A DNA stretch of 53,078 nt, from NCBI GenBank assembly GCA_009380005.1, contig WHSQ01000015.1, positions 1 through 53,078 of the forward strand, given 5' to 3'. The stretch is from Actinomycetota bacterium (lineage in GTDB: Bacteria; Actinomycetota; CADDZG01; WHSQ01). Of this stretch, positions 41,736-50,306 are shown one piece after another. The notes beneath the pieces were generated by a model. The model saw nothing but the letters and a program-made list of their open reading frames with translations. It was not told where the DNA came from and made no database searches. Within the stretch, counting starts at the first letter, position 1. Every line of letters starts with the position of its first letter. Position numbers and translations under genes: made by a program.

Positions 41736-42395
41736 ATGACGCAGGGGAGCAAGGGTCCCCCGGTCGTGGGTGGCTCGCCACCCGACCTCGAGGGCACGCT
41801 GCTTCGGGTGCCCGGCGTCGTGAAGGTCCATGTCGTCGGCGGCGACGCACCTACCGAGATCCACGTCGTCACCGCCGGGGGACGCTCGGCCAAGCAATAC
41901 GTACGGGACGTTCAGTCTCTGGCCTCGGCCGAGCTCGGTCGACGGATCGATTACCGCATCATCTCGGTCGTCCAGCTGGATGAAAAGGACGCCGACGTCC
42001 TACAGCGTGAGCTGCGGCCGTGGATCGAGCGGGTCTCCATGGGCACCAGGGGCAAGACCGAATGGGTCGAGGTCGCCCTCGGCTGGCCCGACGGCCGGGT
42101 GACCGAGGGCCTCGGCGCCGGCGGGAAGAGCAGGCAGGCCCGGGCACGTGGGGCCGCGGCGGCAACCGTCGCCTGCCTCGATCCCGAGCTGGGGAGCCGG
42201 GGCCAGACGATCGAGGTCTCGGCCGTGGAGCTGCAGAGCATCGGAGGGGCCGAGTGGGTCCTCGTTCACCTCTTCTTCTACTGGAAGGGTGAGTCCGTGC
42301 CCCTCCTGGGCTCGGCGCTGGTGGCGGACGACGTCGCTTCGGCGGCGGCCAGGGCCCTGCTGGACGCCGTCAACCGGAAGCTGCTGGCTCGCTAG
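41736..42395 (+). CDS. conserved hypothetical protein with two small alpha/beta domains
   Basis: A 219-residue soluble protein I cannot assign to a named family. The N-terminal part (LEGTLLRVPGVVKVHVVGG, then TEIHVVTAGGRSAKQYVRDVQSLASAELGR) has the beta-alpha-beta pattern of a small ferredoxin/ACT-like fold; the C-terminal part (ARGAAAATVACLDPELGSRGQ, then VLVHLFFYWKGESVPLLGSALV) repeats a similar pattern. ATG 41736 has GAGGGG upstream. It is divergent from the micropeptide genes and converges with DUF5317 (26-bp overlap of the 3' ends). Confidence 0.7.
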   Translation: MTQGSKGPPVVGGSPPDLEGTLLRVPGVVKVHVVGGDAPTEIHVVTAGGRSAKQYVRDVQSLASAELGRRIDYRIISVVQLDEKDADVLQRELRPWIERVSMGTRGKTEWVEVALGWPDGRVTEGLGAGGKSRQARARGAAAATVACLDPELGSRGQTIEVSAVELQSIGGAEWVLVHLFFYWKGESVPLLGSALVADDVASAAARALLDAVNRKLLAR

Positions 42396-42918
42396 CCTCC
42401 CCGGCCCCGGCCATCGTGCGCCGGTAGACCAGCCACGCGATGCCGATCGCGAGGAGCACGTCTCCGACGCTGATCAGGACCCGCAGCCCCGGCACGGGGA
42501 TCACGTCGCCGAGCCACGGGAGCCGTGTCTCCGCGTCCAGGATCTCGTGCTTGATGCCCAGGTCGCGGACGCCGGCCCCTGCGATCTGGGCGGCACCCAG
42601 CGCCACGGGCATGGCGCCGTTGACGGCTATCACCAGGACGTTCAGCATCGTTCCCACGGCCGCGAGCACCATGCCCGGCAGACGCCGGTTGAATGCCAGG
42701 AAGGCGGCAACCAGGACGTTGGTCGCCAGGATCACCGCGAGGCCTCCGGTGGAACCGAGCCACTCGGGGTCCCAGGCACCGAAGGCGATCTGGGCGATGA
42801 GGCTCGTCCACAGCAGGAGCGGCCAGCGGAACGGGGTGGCCGCCAGGGACTCGAGCGACCCGCCCCTCAGGCGGGCGACGAGCGCGGCGACCACGCCGGC
42901 TATCAGGGCTATCAGCAT
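42370..42918 (-). CDS. DUF5317 family membrane protein
   Basis: A 182-residue protein with about five membrane helices (MLIALIAGVVAALVARLRGG, GLAVILATNVLVAAFLAF, VLLAIGIAWLVYRR). The conserved block NGAMPVALGAAQIAG followed by KHEILDAETRLPWLGDVIPVPG is typical of DUF5317 proteins, whose role is unknown. ATG 42918 is chosen for its position at the first helix; the longer frame from 42963 lacks support. It overlaps the end of the convergent hypothetical gene by 26 bp. Proteins of this kind often lie near signalling genes in actinobacteria, as here. Confidence 0.82.
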   Translation of the reverse strand: MLIALIAGVVAALVARLRGGSLESLAATPFRWPLLLWTSLIAQIAFGAWDPEWLGSTGGLAVILATNVLVAAFLAFNRRLPGMVLAAVGTMLNVLVIAVNGAMPVALGAAQIAGAGVRDLGIKHEILDAETRLPWLGDVIPVPGLRVLISVGDVLLAIGIAWLVYRRTMAGAGEASEPAASG

Positions 42919-43083
42919 GGTGCCGACCCTAGAGGAGTCGACCGGCCGGCGCCCCTGCGTCAACGGGGGATGTCTTGCCCCCCCAGCGGGGGTACCGTCG
43001 GGGGCGGCTTAGGACGACCCTAGGAGCAGCGGAATCGCGGTCCCGGAGCGTCCGGTGGCTGCCGGACGAAAGAGATCAACGAG

Positions 43084-44259
43084 ATGGTGGTCTTGGGCGA
43101 GCCTGGAGCGAAGAGGGTATTGCTGGTCGACGATCACGTCGTCCTGAGGCGCGCCGTCCGAGACCTGATCGACCTGTCCGATCGATTCACGGTCGTCGAC
43201 GAGGCCTCCAACGGCGACGATGCCCTTCGCATCATGGGCGACGGGCGGGTCGACATCGTCCTGATGGACGTCAACATGCCGGGACTCGGCGGGATCGAGG
43301 CAACGCGCCGCATCAAGCGGTGGCACCCAGACGTCGAGGTCGTCGCGCTGTCTGCGACCGGCGACGTCGACCTCGTTCAAGGGATGATCGACGCCGGCGC
43401 AGCGGGATACGTGCTCAAGGGCGGGTCCCCCGAGGAGCTCCTGCAATCGCTCCAGGCTGTCGCCGAGGGCAAGGGCGTTCTCGATGACACGGTAGCGCGC
43501 GACGTCTTCAACCAGATGTCCCAGATGTACCGGGAGCAGCAGGCACGCGCCGACGAGCTCGACGAGGTGAACAGGATGAAGACCGAGTTCATCTCGGTCA
43601 TCTCCCACGAGCTTCAGACCCCTCTCTCGATCATGAAGGCCGGCCTCCACCTCCTCCACCACCGCGAAGACACGGTCGACGACGAGACCAAGGACGTCTT
43701 CTTCACATCGCTCGCCGCGGAGACCGACAAGCTCATCCACGTGGTCGATCAGATGCTCACCGTGGCTGCGATCCAGAAGGGGGACGTGTTCGCCGTTCCC
43801 GAAGAGATGGTGATGAGCGATATCGCTCTCGGCGCGATCACCAGCATGAAGGACCATCCCGGCACGGAACGGATGACGCTCGACATCAGGGACGACGCCG
43901 TCCTCGTCACCGGCGACAGAGGACGTCTCGTGAAGGTGGTGCGTTCGCTCATCGATAACGCGCTGCGTTTCAGCTCCGAAGAGGTCTCGGTGGTCGTCGA
44001 CAGGAACCACCAGTGGGGGCAACTGACGGTGACCGATCGGGGGCCGGGCTTGGAGGCATCCCTGCGCGAGCGCGTCCTGCGGGAGCCGTTCGTGCAGGGC
44101 GACTCTTCGAACACGCGTGAGCACGGGGGACTGGGGCTCTCGCTGTACATCGCGAACGGCGTGCTGGAGGCTTGCGGTGGCCAACTCAGGATCGGGGAGG
44201 GTCCGGGCGGGAGCTTCCGGATGATGCTCCCGCTGCTCAAGCGCCAGTCCAGCGCCTGA
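43084..44259 (+). CDS. response-regulator/histidine-kinase fusion (REC-HisKA-HATPase), no membrane domain
   Basis: A 391-residue soluble protein. An N-terminal receiver (about 10-130) has the acidic pair (LLVDDHVVLRRA) and phosphoryl Asp (VLMDVNMPG); its sequence is closest to NarL-type receivers. A short linker then leads to the HisKA dimerisation motif FISVISHELQTPLSIMK (phosphoryl His) and a HATPase domain (VVRSLIDNALRFSSEE, VTDRGPGLEAS, GGLGLSLYIANGVLEA). It is a kinase whose activity is presumably set by phosphotransfer to its own receiver from another kinase. No dedicated output gene is adjacent. Confidence 0.9.
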   Translation: MVVLGEPGAKRVLLVDDHVVLRRAVRDLIDLSDRFTVVDEASNGDDALRIMGDGRVDIVLMDVNMPGLGGIEATRRIKRWHPDVEVVALSATGDVDLVQGMIDAGAAGYVLKGGSPEELLQSLQAVAEGKGVLDDTVARDVFNQMSQMYREQQARADELDEVNRMKTEFISVISHELQTPLSIMKAGLHLLHHREDTVDDETKDVFFTSLAAETDKLIHVVDQMLTVAAIQKGDVFAVPEEMVMSDIALGAITSMKDHPGTERMTLDIRDDAVLVTGDRGRLVKVVRSLIDNALRFSSEEVSVVVDRNHQWGQLTVTDRGPGLEASLRERVLREPFVQGDSSNTREHGGLGLSLYIANGVLEACGGQLRIGEGPGGSFRMMLPLLKRQSSA

Positions 44260-44391
44260 CTCCCGGGAGCTTCCCGGTGGCCCAACAAGCCGCCCGAAGC
44301 CGCGGTGGGAAGGACGGCGGGCCGACCCGTTCCCAACGCTGAGACGGCCGGCGACGGCCGCTGCTACCCGTAACGATTACGAGACGTTCAA

Positions 44392-44580
44392 ATGGATTCC
44401 GTTCAGACGATGGAACCGGCCGCGTCTGGAACCAGGATCACGCACACGGCCGAAGGCGATCCGCGCGGCTTCTTCAAGGTCGCGGAGGGCGCCCTGGAGA
44501 AGATCGTCCGCCGCCAGCTGACGGCGTCGCTCGGGAACCTGAAGGACCTGCTAGAAGGAGCTGGGGAACCCGCATCCTGA
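44392..44580 (+). pseudogene. C-terminal remnant of an SRPBCC/polyketide-cyclase-like protein
   Basis: A 62-codon open frame whose end ([35 protein letters not shown]) matches the usual C-terminal helix of SRPBCC/polyketide-cyclase family proteins, normally about 145 residues. The preceding bases do not encode the missing N-terminal strands in any frame I examined, so the gene appears truncated. A short functional protein is possible, but the ribosome binding site (GAGACG) is weak. Confidence 0.55.
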
Positions 44581-44627
44581 GCCCGACCGCGGACCGCATG
44601 TACACTTATCCGCAGTTAGTCATTTGA

Positions 44628-44644
44628 GGGCGCATACGGCGCCC
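44628..44644 (+). other. small hairpin in the leader of the DEAD-box gene
   Basis: GGGCGC and GCGCCC form a 6-bp stem around a 5-base loop, about 100 bp before the helicase start and after a TACACT-like -10 box near 44600. It may be part of a structured cold-regulated leader. Confidence 0.3.
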
Positions 44645-44743
44645 TGGGATTCAGTTCTCCGGTTCCTCCTCTCGGCGGTGCGGGTGTTTCGAATCTCCCG
44701 TACAGCGGCCGTTCCAAGGCCGCAGAAGAAGGAGTTGAACCAA

Positions 44744-46222
44744 GTGTCATCTTTCGCCCAGCTAGGCGTGTCCGCGCCCGTCTGCCGGGCGCTCGCCTCT
44801 AAGGGCATAACCGAGCCCTTCCCGATCCAACGGCTAGTGATGCGAGACGCCCTGTCGGGCCGCGACGTCCTGGCCAGGTCCCGGACCGGGTCCGGCAAGA
44901 CCCTGGCGTTCGGCATTCCCATGATCGAGCGACTCGAGGCGGCCGCGCGCAGGCCGATCGGTCTCGTCCTCGTGCCTACTCGTGAGCTTGCGGTCCAGGT
45001 GACCGACGAGCTGAAGGGCATTGCTCGCAAGAGCCGGCTCAGGATCGCGCCCGTCTACGGCGGCGTATCCCTGCAGAAGCAGGCTTCGTACGCGTCGACC
45101 TCTCAGTTGATCGTGGCGACGCCCGGGCGACTGCAGGACCTGATCGATCGCCGCATGATCTCGATCGCAGGGATCCGGATCCTGGTGCTCGACGAGGCGG
45201 ACCGGATGCTGGACATGGGCTTCCAGCCCCAGGTCGACCGGATCGTCGCGGGCATCACCGGTGAGCATCAGACGATGTTCTTCTCGGCGACGCTTGACGG
45301 CAGCGTGGGCAAGCTGGCCCGCTCGTACACGACCGGCCCGGTGCGTCACGAGATCGAGGACAAGAGCCGCGTCATCGAGACGGCCGACCATCGCTTCGTC
45401 CCCGTACGCCATGAGACGAAGATCGAGACGCTCGTCGACGAGCTCCGTCGCGACCGAGATCTTGCACTCGTGTTCGTTCGCACCAAGCGGGGGGCCGACA
45501 AGCTCTGCAAGAGGCTGCGCTCGGAAGGTATCCCCGCGGTGGCGATGCACGGGAACCTGAGCCAATCGCAACGTCAGCGAGCGCTTGCGCAGTTCGACTC
45601 GGGGCGCGTCGACGTCCTGATAGCGACCGACGTCGCCGCGCGAGGGTTGGATCTCGATGGGATCACCCACGTCTTCAACTACGACCCGCCCGGCGATCAC
45701 AAGGACTACGTGCACCGCGTCGGACGTACGGCACGCGCGGGCCGCTCCGGAACGGGCATCACGTTCGTCGCAGACGACCAGATCTACGATCTGAGCGTCA
45801 TAGCCAGGGCATTGAGGCTCGATGCGCAGTTCGAAGCCGAGGGCCTGGCGCTCACGCGGCCGGGCCACAGGTTCAAGCCGGCGAGCGCCTCGGTTGGCCG
45901 CAGCCGCCGGCCGCCGGCCACCAGCAGGCATACAAGGTTCAAGGAAACCAAGAGCGACTCCGGACGTAGCCGCAAGGCAGCTCCGCGCCGTTCGTCACGC
46001 GCGGGGGGAGGTGTTCACATGGCAACCGGAACCGTCAAGTGGTTCAACGACGAGAAGGGCTTCGGCTTCATCGAGCCCGAAGATGGCTCGAAGGATCTGT
46101 TCGTCCATCACACGAGTATCGTCGCCGAGGGCTTCAAGAGCCTCGCCGAGGGTGCGAAGGTCGAGTTCGACGCTCAGCAGGGTCAGAAAGGCCCCGAGGC
46201 GAAGAACGTCACGGCGATCTAG
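44744..46222 (+). CDS. DEAD-box RNA helicase in frame with a C-terminal cold-shock domain
   Basis: A 492-residue reading frame with no stop between two proteins. Residues 1-370 are a DEAD-box helicase: Q motif (FAQLG and FPIQ), Walker [28 protein letters not shown] box [12 protein letters not shown] in FFSATLD, and the helicase C motifs [10 protein letters not shown] and [11 protein letters not shown] basic linker (about 375-425) precedes a complete cold-shock domain ([21 protein letters not shown]). GTG 44744 is chosen, with AAGAAGGAG upstream; 5' extension to 44624 is unlikely. It unwinds RNA, probably during cold adaptation. Confidence 0.85.
   Translation: MSSFAQLGVSAPVCRALASKGITEPFPIQRLVMRDALSGRDVLARSRTGSGKTLAFGIPMIERLEAAARRPIGLVLVPTRELAVQVTDELKGIARKSRLRIAPVYGGVSLQKQASYASTSQLIVATPGRLQDLIDRRMISIAGIRILVLDEADRMLDMGFQPQVDRIVAGITGEHQTMFFSATLDGSVGKLARSYTTGPVRHEIEDKSRVIETADHRFVPVRHETKIETLVDELRRDRDLALVFVRTKRGADKLCKRLRSEGIPAVAMHGNLSQSQRQRALAQFDSGRVDVLIATDVAARGLDLDGITHVFNYDPPGDHKDYVHRVGRTARAGRSGTGITFVADDQIYDLSVIARALRLDAQFEAEGLALTRPGHRFKPASASVGRSRRPPATSRHTRFKETKSDSGRSRKAAPRRSSRAGGGVHMATGTVKWFNDEKGFGFIEPEDGSKDLFVHHTSIVAEGFKSLAEGAKVEFDAQQGQKGPEAKNVTAI
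46007..46013 (+). promoter_or_regulatory. internal ribosome binding site for the cold-shock protein
   Basis: GGAGGTG lies six bases before the ATG at 46019, inside the helicase reading frame. It is among the strongest Shine-Dalgarno sites in the window and implies independent translation of the cold-shock domain. Confidence 0.7.
46019..46222 (+). CDS. cold-shock protein (CspA family), internal start
   Basis: A 67-residue complete cold-shock protein with RNP1 (KGFGFIEP) and RNP2 (LFVHH) and the start [14 protein letters not shown]. The length is exactly that of stand-alone Csp proteins. It begins at ATG 46019 after a strong ribosome binding site, but its frame is open to the upstream helicase. 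Csp proteins bind single-stranded RNA and act as RNA chaperones in cold or stationary phase. Both separate translation and a helicase-Csp fusion are possible; a terminator follows 24 bp after the stop. Confidence 0.88.
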   Translation: MATGTVKWFNDEKGFGFIEPEDGSKDLFVHHTSIVAEGFKSLAEGAKVEFDAQQGQKGPEAKNVTAI

Positions 46223-46245
46223 ATACCAGAACCAAGACGAGGGGA

Positions 46246-46276
46246 GGGCCGCCATCCGTACGGGTGGCGGCCCTTT
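46246..46276 (+). terminator. intrinsic terminator after the cold-shock gene
   Basis: GGGCCGCCATCCG and CGGGTGGCGGCCC form a 13-bp stem with one G-U pair around TA, followed by TTT. It lies 24 bp after the cold-shock stop. Confidence 0.75.
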
Positions 46277-46300
46277 GCCACGCCACGCCACGCCACGCCA
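46277..46300 (+). repeat. short GCCAC tandem repeat
   Basis: Almost five head-to-tail copies of the 5-base unit GCCAC directly follow the terminator. A slippage-prone repeat; no function is evident. Confidence 0.7.
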
Positions 46301-46405
46301 TACCTGCTCCGCTCGGGGGACGGAACCGGACTAAACGGACGCGGATATCTTGTGGTCCGAGGGGGAGTCCGGGGCCGCATCCCATCCGTCCAGGGGGTTC
46401 GTTCG

Positions 46406-47785
46406 ATGCGCAGAGCCATAGCGATGCTCGTCGCCGCGGCCGCCGTCGCCCTGTCGACGCCGATGGCGGTGCCCGCCTCGGCGACCCCGACGTATCCCCT
46501 CGGCATCGACGTGTCTCGCTGGCAGGAGACCATCGATTGGGGCTCGGTCAAGGCCGACGGCTACGGTTTCGTATTCGCCAAGGCGACCGAGGGCAACACC
46601 CACGACGATCCCAGATACGTGTCCAACCGAGCCGGGGCCAGGAAGGCGGGGCTCCACGCCGGCGCCTACCATTTCGCCCGTCCCAACGGGCCGACGCCGG
46701 GGGATGTCGTGGCGGACGCCATCGCCGAGGCCGATCATTTCCTGAGCGTGGCGCGGCCCGCTGCCAGCGATCTGCGTCCGGTGCTCGACATGGAAGCGCA
46801 CGGGTCCCTGTCGCGGGGCGACCTCATATCGTGGACGTCGGCCTGGCTGTCCGAGGTGGAAGACGCCGTCGGCGTCAAACCCATCATCTACACGACTGCA
46901 TCCTTCTGGAACTCCTACATGGGCGGGACCACGACGTTCGCGAGCGCAGGTCATCCCCTCTGGGTGGCGCACTACACGAACAACCCCTCTCCGAACGTTC
47001 CCGCCGAGAACTGGGCCGGGCACGGATGGACGCTGTGGCAGTGGACGGCTTCCGCCCGCGTCGATGGGATCGAAGGTGATGTCGCCGAGGACCGCTACAA
47101 CGGGAGCCGGATCTCCGATCTGAAGATCGACCCATCCGTGGCTGCTCCACGGATGACCGCGCCCCGCCGACCTTCGGTCACTCGGACGGTATTCAAGGTG
47201 GCATGGTCCGGTGCCGACGCCAGTGGCATAGCCGGCTACGACGTCCGTTACCGGCAGGCGAGCGCCAGGTCGGGCTTCGGAAGGTTCCGCAGGCTCGTCA
47301 CCGACACCTTGGCGACGAGCCGGCGTTTCTCGGGAGATCCCGGCCGTACCTACTGTTTCTCCGCCCGGGCGCGAGATGGAGCCGGGAACGTCTCGGCCTG
47401 GAGCAGCGAGAGGTGCACGGCGGTCCCGCTCGACGATCGAGACATGAAGAAGGCATCCGCGGGGTGGACCAGACGTACGGGAGACGATCATTTCCTCAGA
47501 ACGTTCACCGTGACGAGGAGGAGGGGGGCGGCCCTGCGCGCGCGTGACCTGCGCGTCAAACGGGTGGCCATCGTCGCCGATGTCTGTCCACGATGTGGCT
47601 CGTTCGCGCTCCGCTGGAACGGAAGGCTCATACAGAGGGTCTCTCTGAAGCGCTCGACGTCGCGCACCAGGGTGGTCGTGGGCATGACCGTCTTCGACCG
47701 GGTGCGGTCGGGGACGTTGAAGCTCGTGGTGACGTCGAGGCATCGCCGGGTGATCGTGGACGGCCTCATAGCAAGTCCTCGCTGA
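46406..47785 (+). CDS. secreted GH25 lysozyme with C-terminal domains
   Basis: A 459-residue secreted protein. A signal peptide of about 26 residues (ending VPASA) precedes a GH25 muramidase domain (about 30-245), with LGIDVSRWQETIDW, the catalytic DxE in PVLDMEAHGS, and the terminal WQWTAS. A fibronectin-III-like domain follows (about 255-340), with a C-terminal beta-rich basic domain of about 100 residues. It cleaves the glycan of peptidoglycan outside the cell. ATG 46406 has CAGGGGG eight bases upstream. It converges with the LVIVD gene across a bidirectional terminator. Confidence 0.9.
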   Translation: MRRAIAMLVAAAAVALSTPMAVPASATPTYPLGIDVSRWQETIDWGSVKADGYGFVFAKATEGNTHDDPRYVSNRAGARKAGLHAGAYHFARPNGPTPGDVVADAIAEADHFLSVARPAASDLRPVLDMEAHGSLSRGDLISWTSAWLSEVEDAVGVKPIIYTTASFWNSYMGGTTTFASAGHPLWVAHYTNNPSPNVPAENWAGHGWTLWQWTASARVDGIEGDVAEDRYNGSRISDLKIDPSVAAPRMTAPRRPSVTRTVFKVAWSGADASGIAGYDVRYRQASARSGFGRFRRLVTDTLATSRRFSGDPGRTYCFSARARDGAGNVSAWSSERCTAVPLDDRDMKKASAGWTRRTGDDHFLRTFTVTRRRGAALRARDLRVKRVAIVADVCPRCGSFALRWNGRLIQRVSLKRSTSRTRVVVGMTVFDRVRSGTLKLVVTSRHRRVIVDGLIASPR

Positions 47786-47886
47786 CGGAGCGTGTTGACG
47801 CCGGGTTACGGGTCTCGTGGGGGAGATCCGGCATCGACGGGCTGGGCCCGCGGGGAGCCGCGATCATCGACCCCCGGACCGCAACG

Positions 47887-47919
47887 AAGTAGGCCCCCGG
47901 ACGATCCGGGGGCCTACTT
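47887..47919. terminator. bidirectional intrinsic terminator-like hairpin
   Basis: AAGTAGGCCCCCGGA and TCCGGGGGCCTACTT form a perfect 15-bp stem around CGA, between the convergent lysozyme and LVIVD-protein genes. T-rich ends on both sides suit bidirectional termination. Confidence 0.75.
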
Positions 47920-47947
47920 GGGTCGGGATGCTGGATCCTCTTTAGTC

Positions 47948-49858
47948 CTAGTCGCCCGTGTACCTGAAGATCCAGAGCCCGCTGTCGCGGTCGCTCATCA
48001 AGAGGTAGGGCTTGCCCGCGTTGCCGATCTGAAGCGGATAGACGCCCCAGAAATCGTTGCCCCCCTCGGCGATGTAGTGCCCGACCTCTTTGATGCCCTT
48101 CTTGCCGAACTTCGCCACGCGCAATCCGGCGTCGTAATAGGAGAAGTACGCCAGATTGACGTTCATGCGTGGATCGGTCTTGACCTCGTGCACCGTGAGG
48201 TTGCCGAACCCTCGGGCGTAGTCCGGATCGAGCCCCTCGGGTACTGCGTAGTCGTCGATGATGCGCAAGGTCGAAGCGTCGTGCAGGTGGACGTAACCCC
48301 AACCGTCGAAGACGGTGGTGGCGGAGACCGACGCACCGAGCGTCCCGATGGCGGGCATGTCTCCCCCCGCTTCGTAGCCCTCGGGCGGCGAGAATGCGGG
48401 CTCGTCGTCGAACAGCAGGTGCATCGCCCGGTGTCCGATGCAAAGGGCAGAGACGGTCGGCTCGTACTCGTGACCCCTGCTGCCGCACACGAAGCCGTCC
48501 TGCAGGAGCCCGTTGCGTGATCCGCCGTGGCTGTTACCGATGATGACCGCGTCGTACCCGGCGTTCTCGCCTGCCTCCACCTTGGTCGAGAAGAAGCACA
48601 CGCCTCGGCCGAACACGACGATATCTGCGCCGGTTGCGCTGGCCGCAGGCACCTCCTCATCGTCGTCTATCCCGTTGCCGTTCTGGTCGCTGTCACAACC
48701 CGAACCACCCCACACGGTGGATCCGCTGAGACCGGCCTCTCCGTACTGCTCGCTTATGGGCACGGTCCAGCCGAACTCGCCGCCGCCGTACGGGCCCGCG
48801 TGGGGGCCCGACGTGATCTCGAACAAGGTCCGCGTCGGCGAGAAGTCCTCGTCACTCGACAGCACGAACTTGCCGTTGCTGCTCCAGTAGGACTGGTGGC
48901 TGTTGCCCTCGGGGATCTCCAGGCCGGTCAGTGGGTCCGGCTGCGAGAAGTCCGAGTCGGTGACGAACACCGGGTTCGCCGGATCGTCGATGTTCAGCAG
49001 GACCTGTCCGGCATCCCAGTACGACGCCAACAGGAAGTTGTGGCCGTCGATGACCTTCTGTTGCATGTCGTGGTGGAAGACGGAATCACCGTTCGCGTAG
49101 CTCCCCTGCGCGCCCGGCCAGTCCTCCAGTCCAACCTCGGAGACCAGGACGGCCGGACCCGTGCCGTTGACCACCGGCGTGATGTCGAAGATGTCGACGT
49201 CCTTCAGGTCCTGGTTGTCCTGTGCGACCGCGTAGGCCTTGTCGTTCCAGGTGAAGGCCTGGACCGAGTGGGTGGTGTGGAAGGTCTGGTTCGTCACCGC
49301 GGGAAGCGAATCGCCGTACTGGCCCAGTCCCTCGGGCTCCGTCGGGTCGGTTACGTCAACGACGGAGAACCCGGACGTAACCGGCTGGTTCGAGTCGCAA
49401 GTCTCGTTGTTGTGAACGAGGATGTCCTTACCGTTGAACCGGATCACATGGACGCCTTCGCCCACGTAGCTGTTGGGCTCCGCGTCGATGAAGGCGACCT
49501 TCGTGGGATTCGCGGGATCGCTGACGTCGACGACGTGGACGCCCGTCCCGGTACCGCCTCGCTGGGTGCACTCGGGGTGGAACGCGTTCAGATAAGCGTA
49601 GTTACCGAACGCTCCTACGTCCGCGATGCCGCCGTCGCGGTTCGTCAGATCGACCTTGCCGACGAGCTCGACGTTCGAGCTCGACGCGGGCAGGTGCCCG
49701 TCGTCACCACCGTGCTGTTTGTCTTCCGGATGCGCCTCGATCGCAGTATCGACGCCGTCGTCGCTGTGCTCGCTCTCGGGATGAGCGATCGCCGACGTCG
49801 TCAGGAACATCATCGAGACGACCCCTACGAGAAGTGGCCACAAGCGTTTCCGCCGCAT
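47948..49858 (-). CDS. secreted LVIVD-repeat protein with PA domain
   Basis: A 636-residue secreted protein. A signal peptide (LLVGVVSMMFLTTSAIA) is followed by a His/Asp/Glu-rich stretch and then several beta-propeller-like LVIVD repeats (GVHVVDVSDPANPTKVAFID, GFSVVDVTDPTEPEGLG, QVLLNIDDPANPVFV). Residues about 400-500 contain a protease-associated (PA) domain, RGVCFFSTKVEAGENAGYDAVII. LVIVD proteins are surface proteins of unknown function, sometimes linked with choice-of-anchor or metal-rich motifs. ATG 49858 is chosen, with GAAGGAGG six bases upstream. Many Asp-rich segments (DSDQNGNGIDDDEE) suggest calcium binding. Confidence 0.85.
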   Translation of the reverse strand: MRRKRLWPLLVGVVSMMFLTTSAIAHPESEHSDDGVDTAIEAHPEDKQHGGDDGHLPASSSNVELVGKVDLTNRDGGIADVGAFGNYAYLNAFHPECTQRGGTGTGVHVVDVSDPANPTKVAFIDAEPNSYVGEGVHVIRFNGKDILVHNNETCDSNQPVTSGFSVVDVTDPTEPEGLGQYGDSLPAVTNQTFHTTHSVQAFTWNDKAYAVAQDNQDLKDVDIFDITPVVNGTGPAVLVSEVGLEDWPGAQGSYANGDSVFHHDMQQKVIDGHNFLLASYWDAGQVLLNIDDPANPVFVTDSDFSQPDPLTGLEIPEGNSHQSYWSSNGKFVLSSDEDFSPTRTLFEITSGPHAGPYGGGEFGWTVPISEQYGEAGLSGSTVWGGSGCDSDQNGNGIDDDEEVPAASATGADIVVFGRGVCFFSTKVEAGENAGYDAVIIGNSHGGSRNGLLQDGFVCGSRGHEYEPTVSALCIGHRAMHLLFDDEPAFSPPEGYEAGGDMPAIGTLGASVSATTVFDGWGYVHLHDASTLRIIDDYAVPEGLDPDYARGFGNLTVHEVKTDPRMNVNLAYFSYYDAGLRVAKFGKKGIKEVGHYIAEGGNDFWGVYPLQIGNAGKPYLLMSDRDSGLWIFRYTGD

Positions 49859-50052
49859 CCACACCCTCCTTCGTGATGGTCCCGGCGCCCATGTCGGGAC
49901 TCAAGCCCGAGAGGGTACCAACACGGGCCAGCCCGATGGAACTAGTCAAGCAAGTGGGATGGATGGGGACGAAGCCCTCAAAGCCGCCGAGCCGAGGCGT
50001 CTAGTGCATGGCAGACTTAGGCGTGGGTTCGCGTTCTTTCGAAGGAGGCCTC

Positions 50053-50295
50053 GTGGATCAGACGTTCTCTTGCGAGCGGTGTGGCAGGGAGTTGTCCCGG
50101 AGGCGCCTCAAGGAGGTCGTCTACGAAGAGGGCCGGCACCGCATCCGCGAGCTGCTTTGCGCCAACTGCCTCGACCAGGTCATGAACGAGTCGAGCCGCG
50201 TCCGGGGCGTGGTGGGCACGATCAGGGCGGCGGCGGCTCACATCGACCGGGGACCCGCTGGCGGCGAGCGCGTGAGCATGGGGCAGCGCGGCTGA
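50053..50295 (+). CDS. small zinc-ribbon-like hypothetical protein
   Basis: An 80-residue protein with two Cys pairs, FSCERCGREL and LLCANCLDQV, which form a probable zinc ribbon or treble-clef knuckle; the rest is basic and then helical (SRVRGVVGTIRAAAAHIDRG). No family name is assigned. GTG 50053 is chosen because GAAGGAGG lies upstream; ATG 50008 is an alternative with no ribosome binding site. It is 11 bp before the PPOX gene, so the two may be co-transcribed. Function unknown; nucleic-acid or protein binding is possible. Confidence 0.7.
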   Translation: MDQTFSCERCGRELSRRRLKEVVYEEGRHRIRELLCANCLDQVMNESSRVRGVVGTIRAAAAHIDRGPAGGERVSMGQRG

Positions 50296-50306
50296 ACCGC
50301 TGATCC

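Noticed and set aside
46352-46405. upstream start of the lysozyme at 46352
   Set aside because: The signal peptide begins at 46406, where a clear ribosome binding site is placed; the upstream residues would spoil it.
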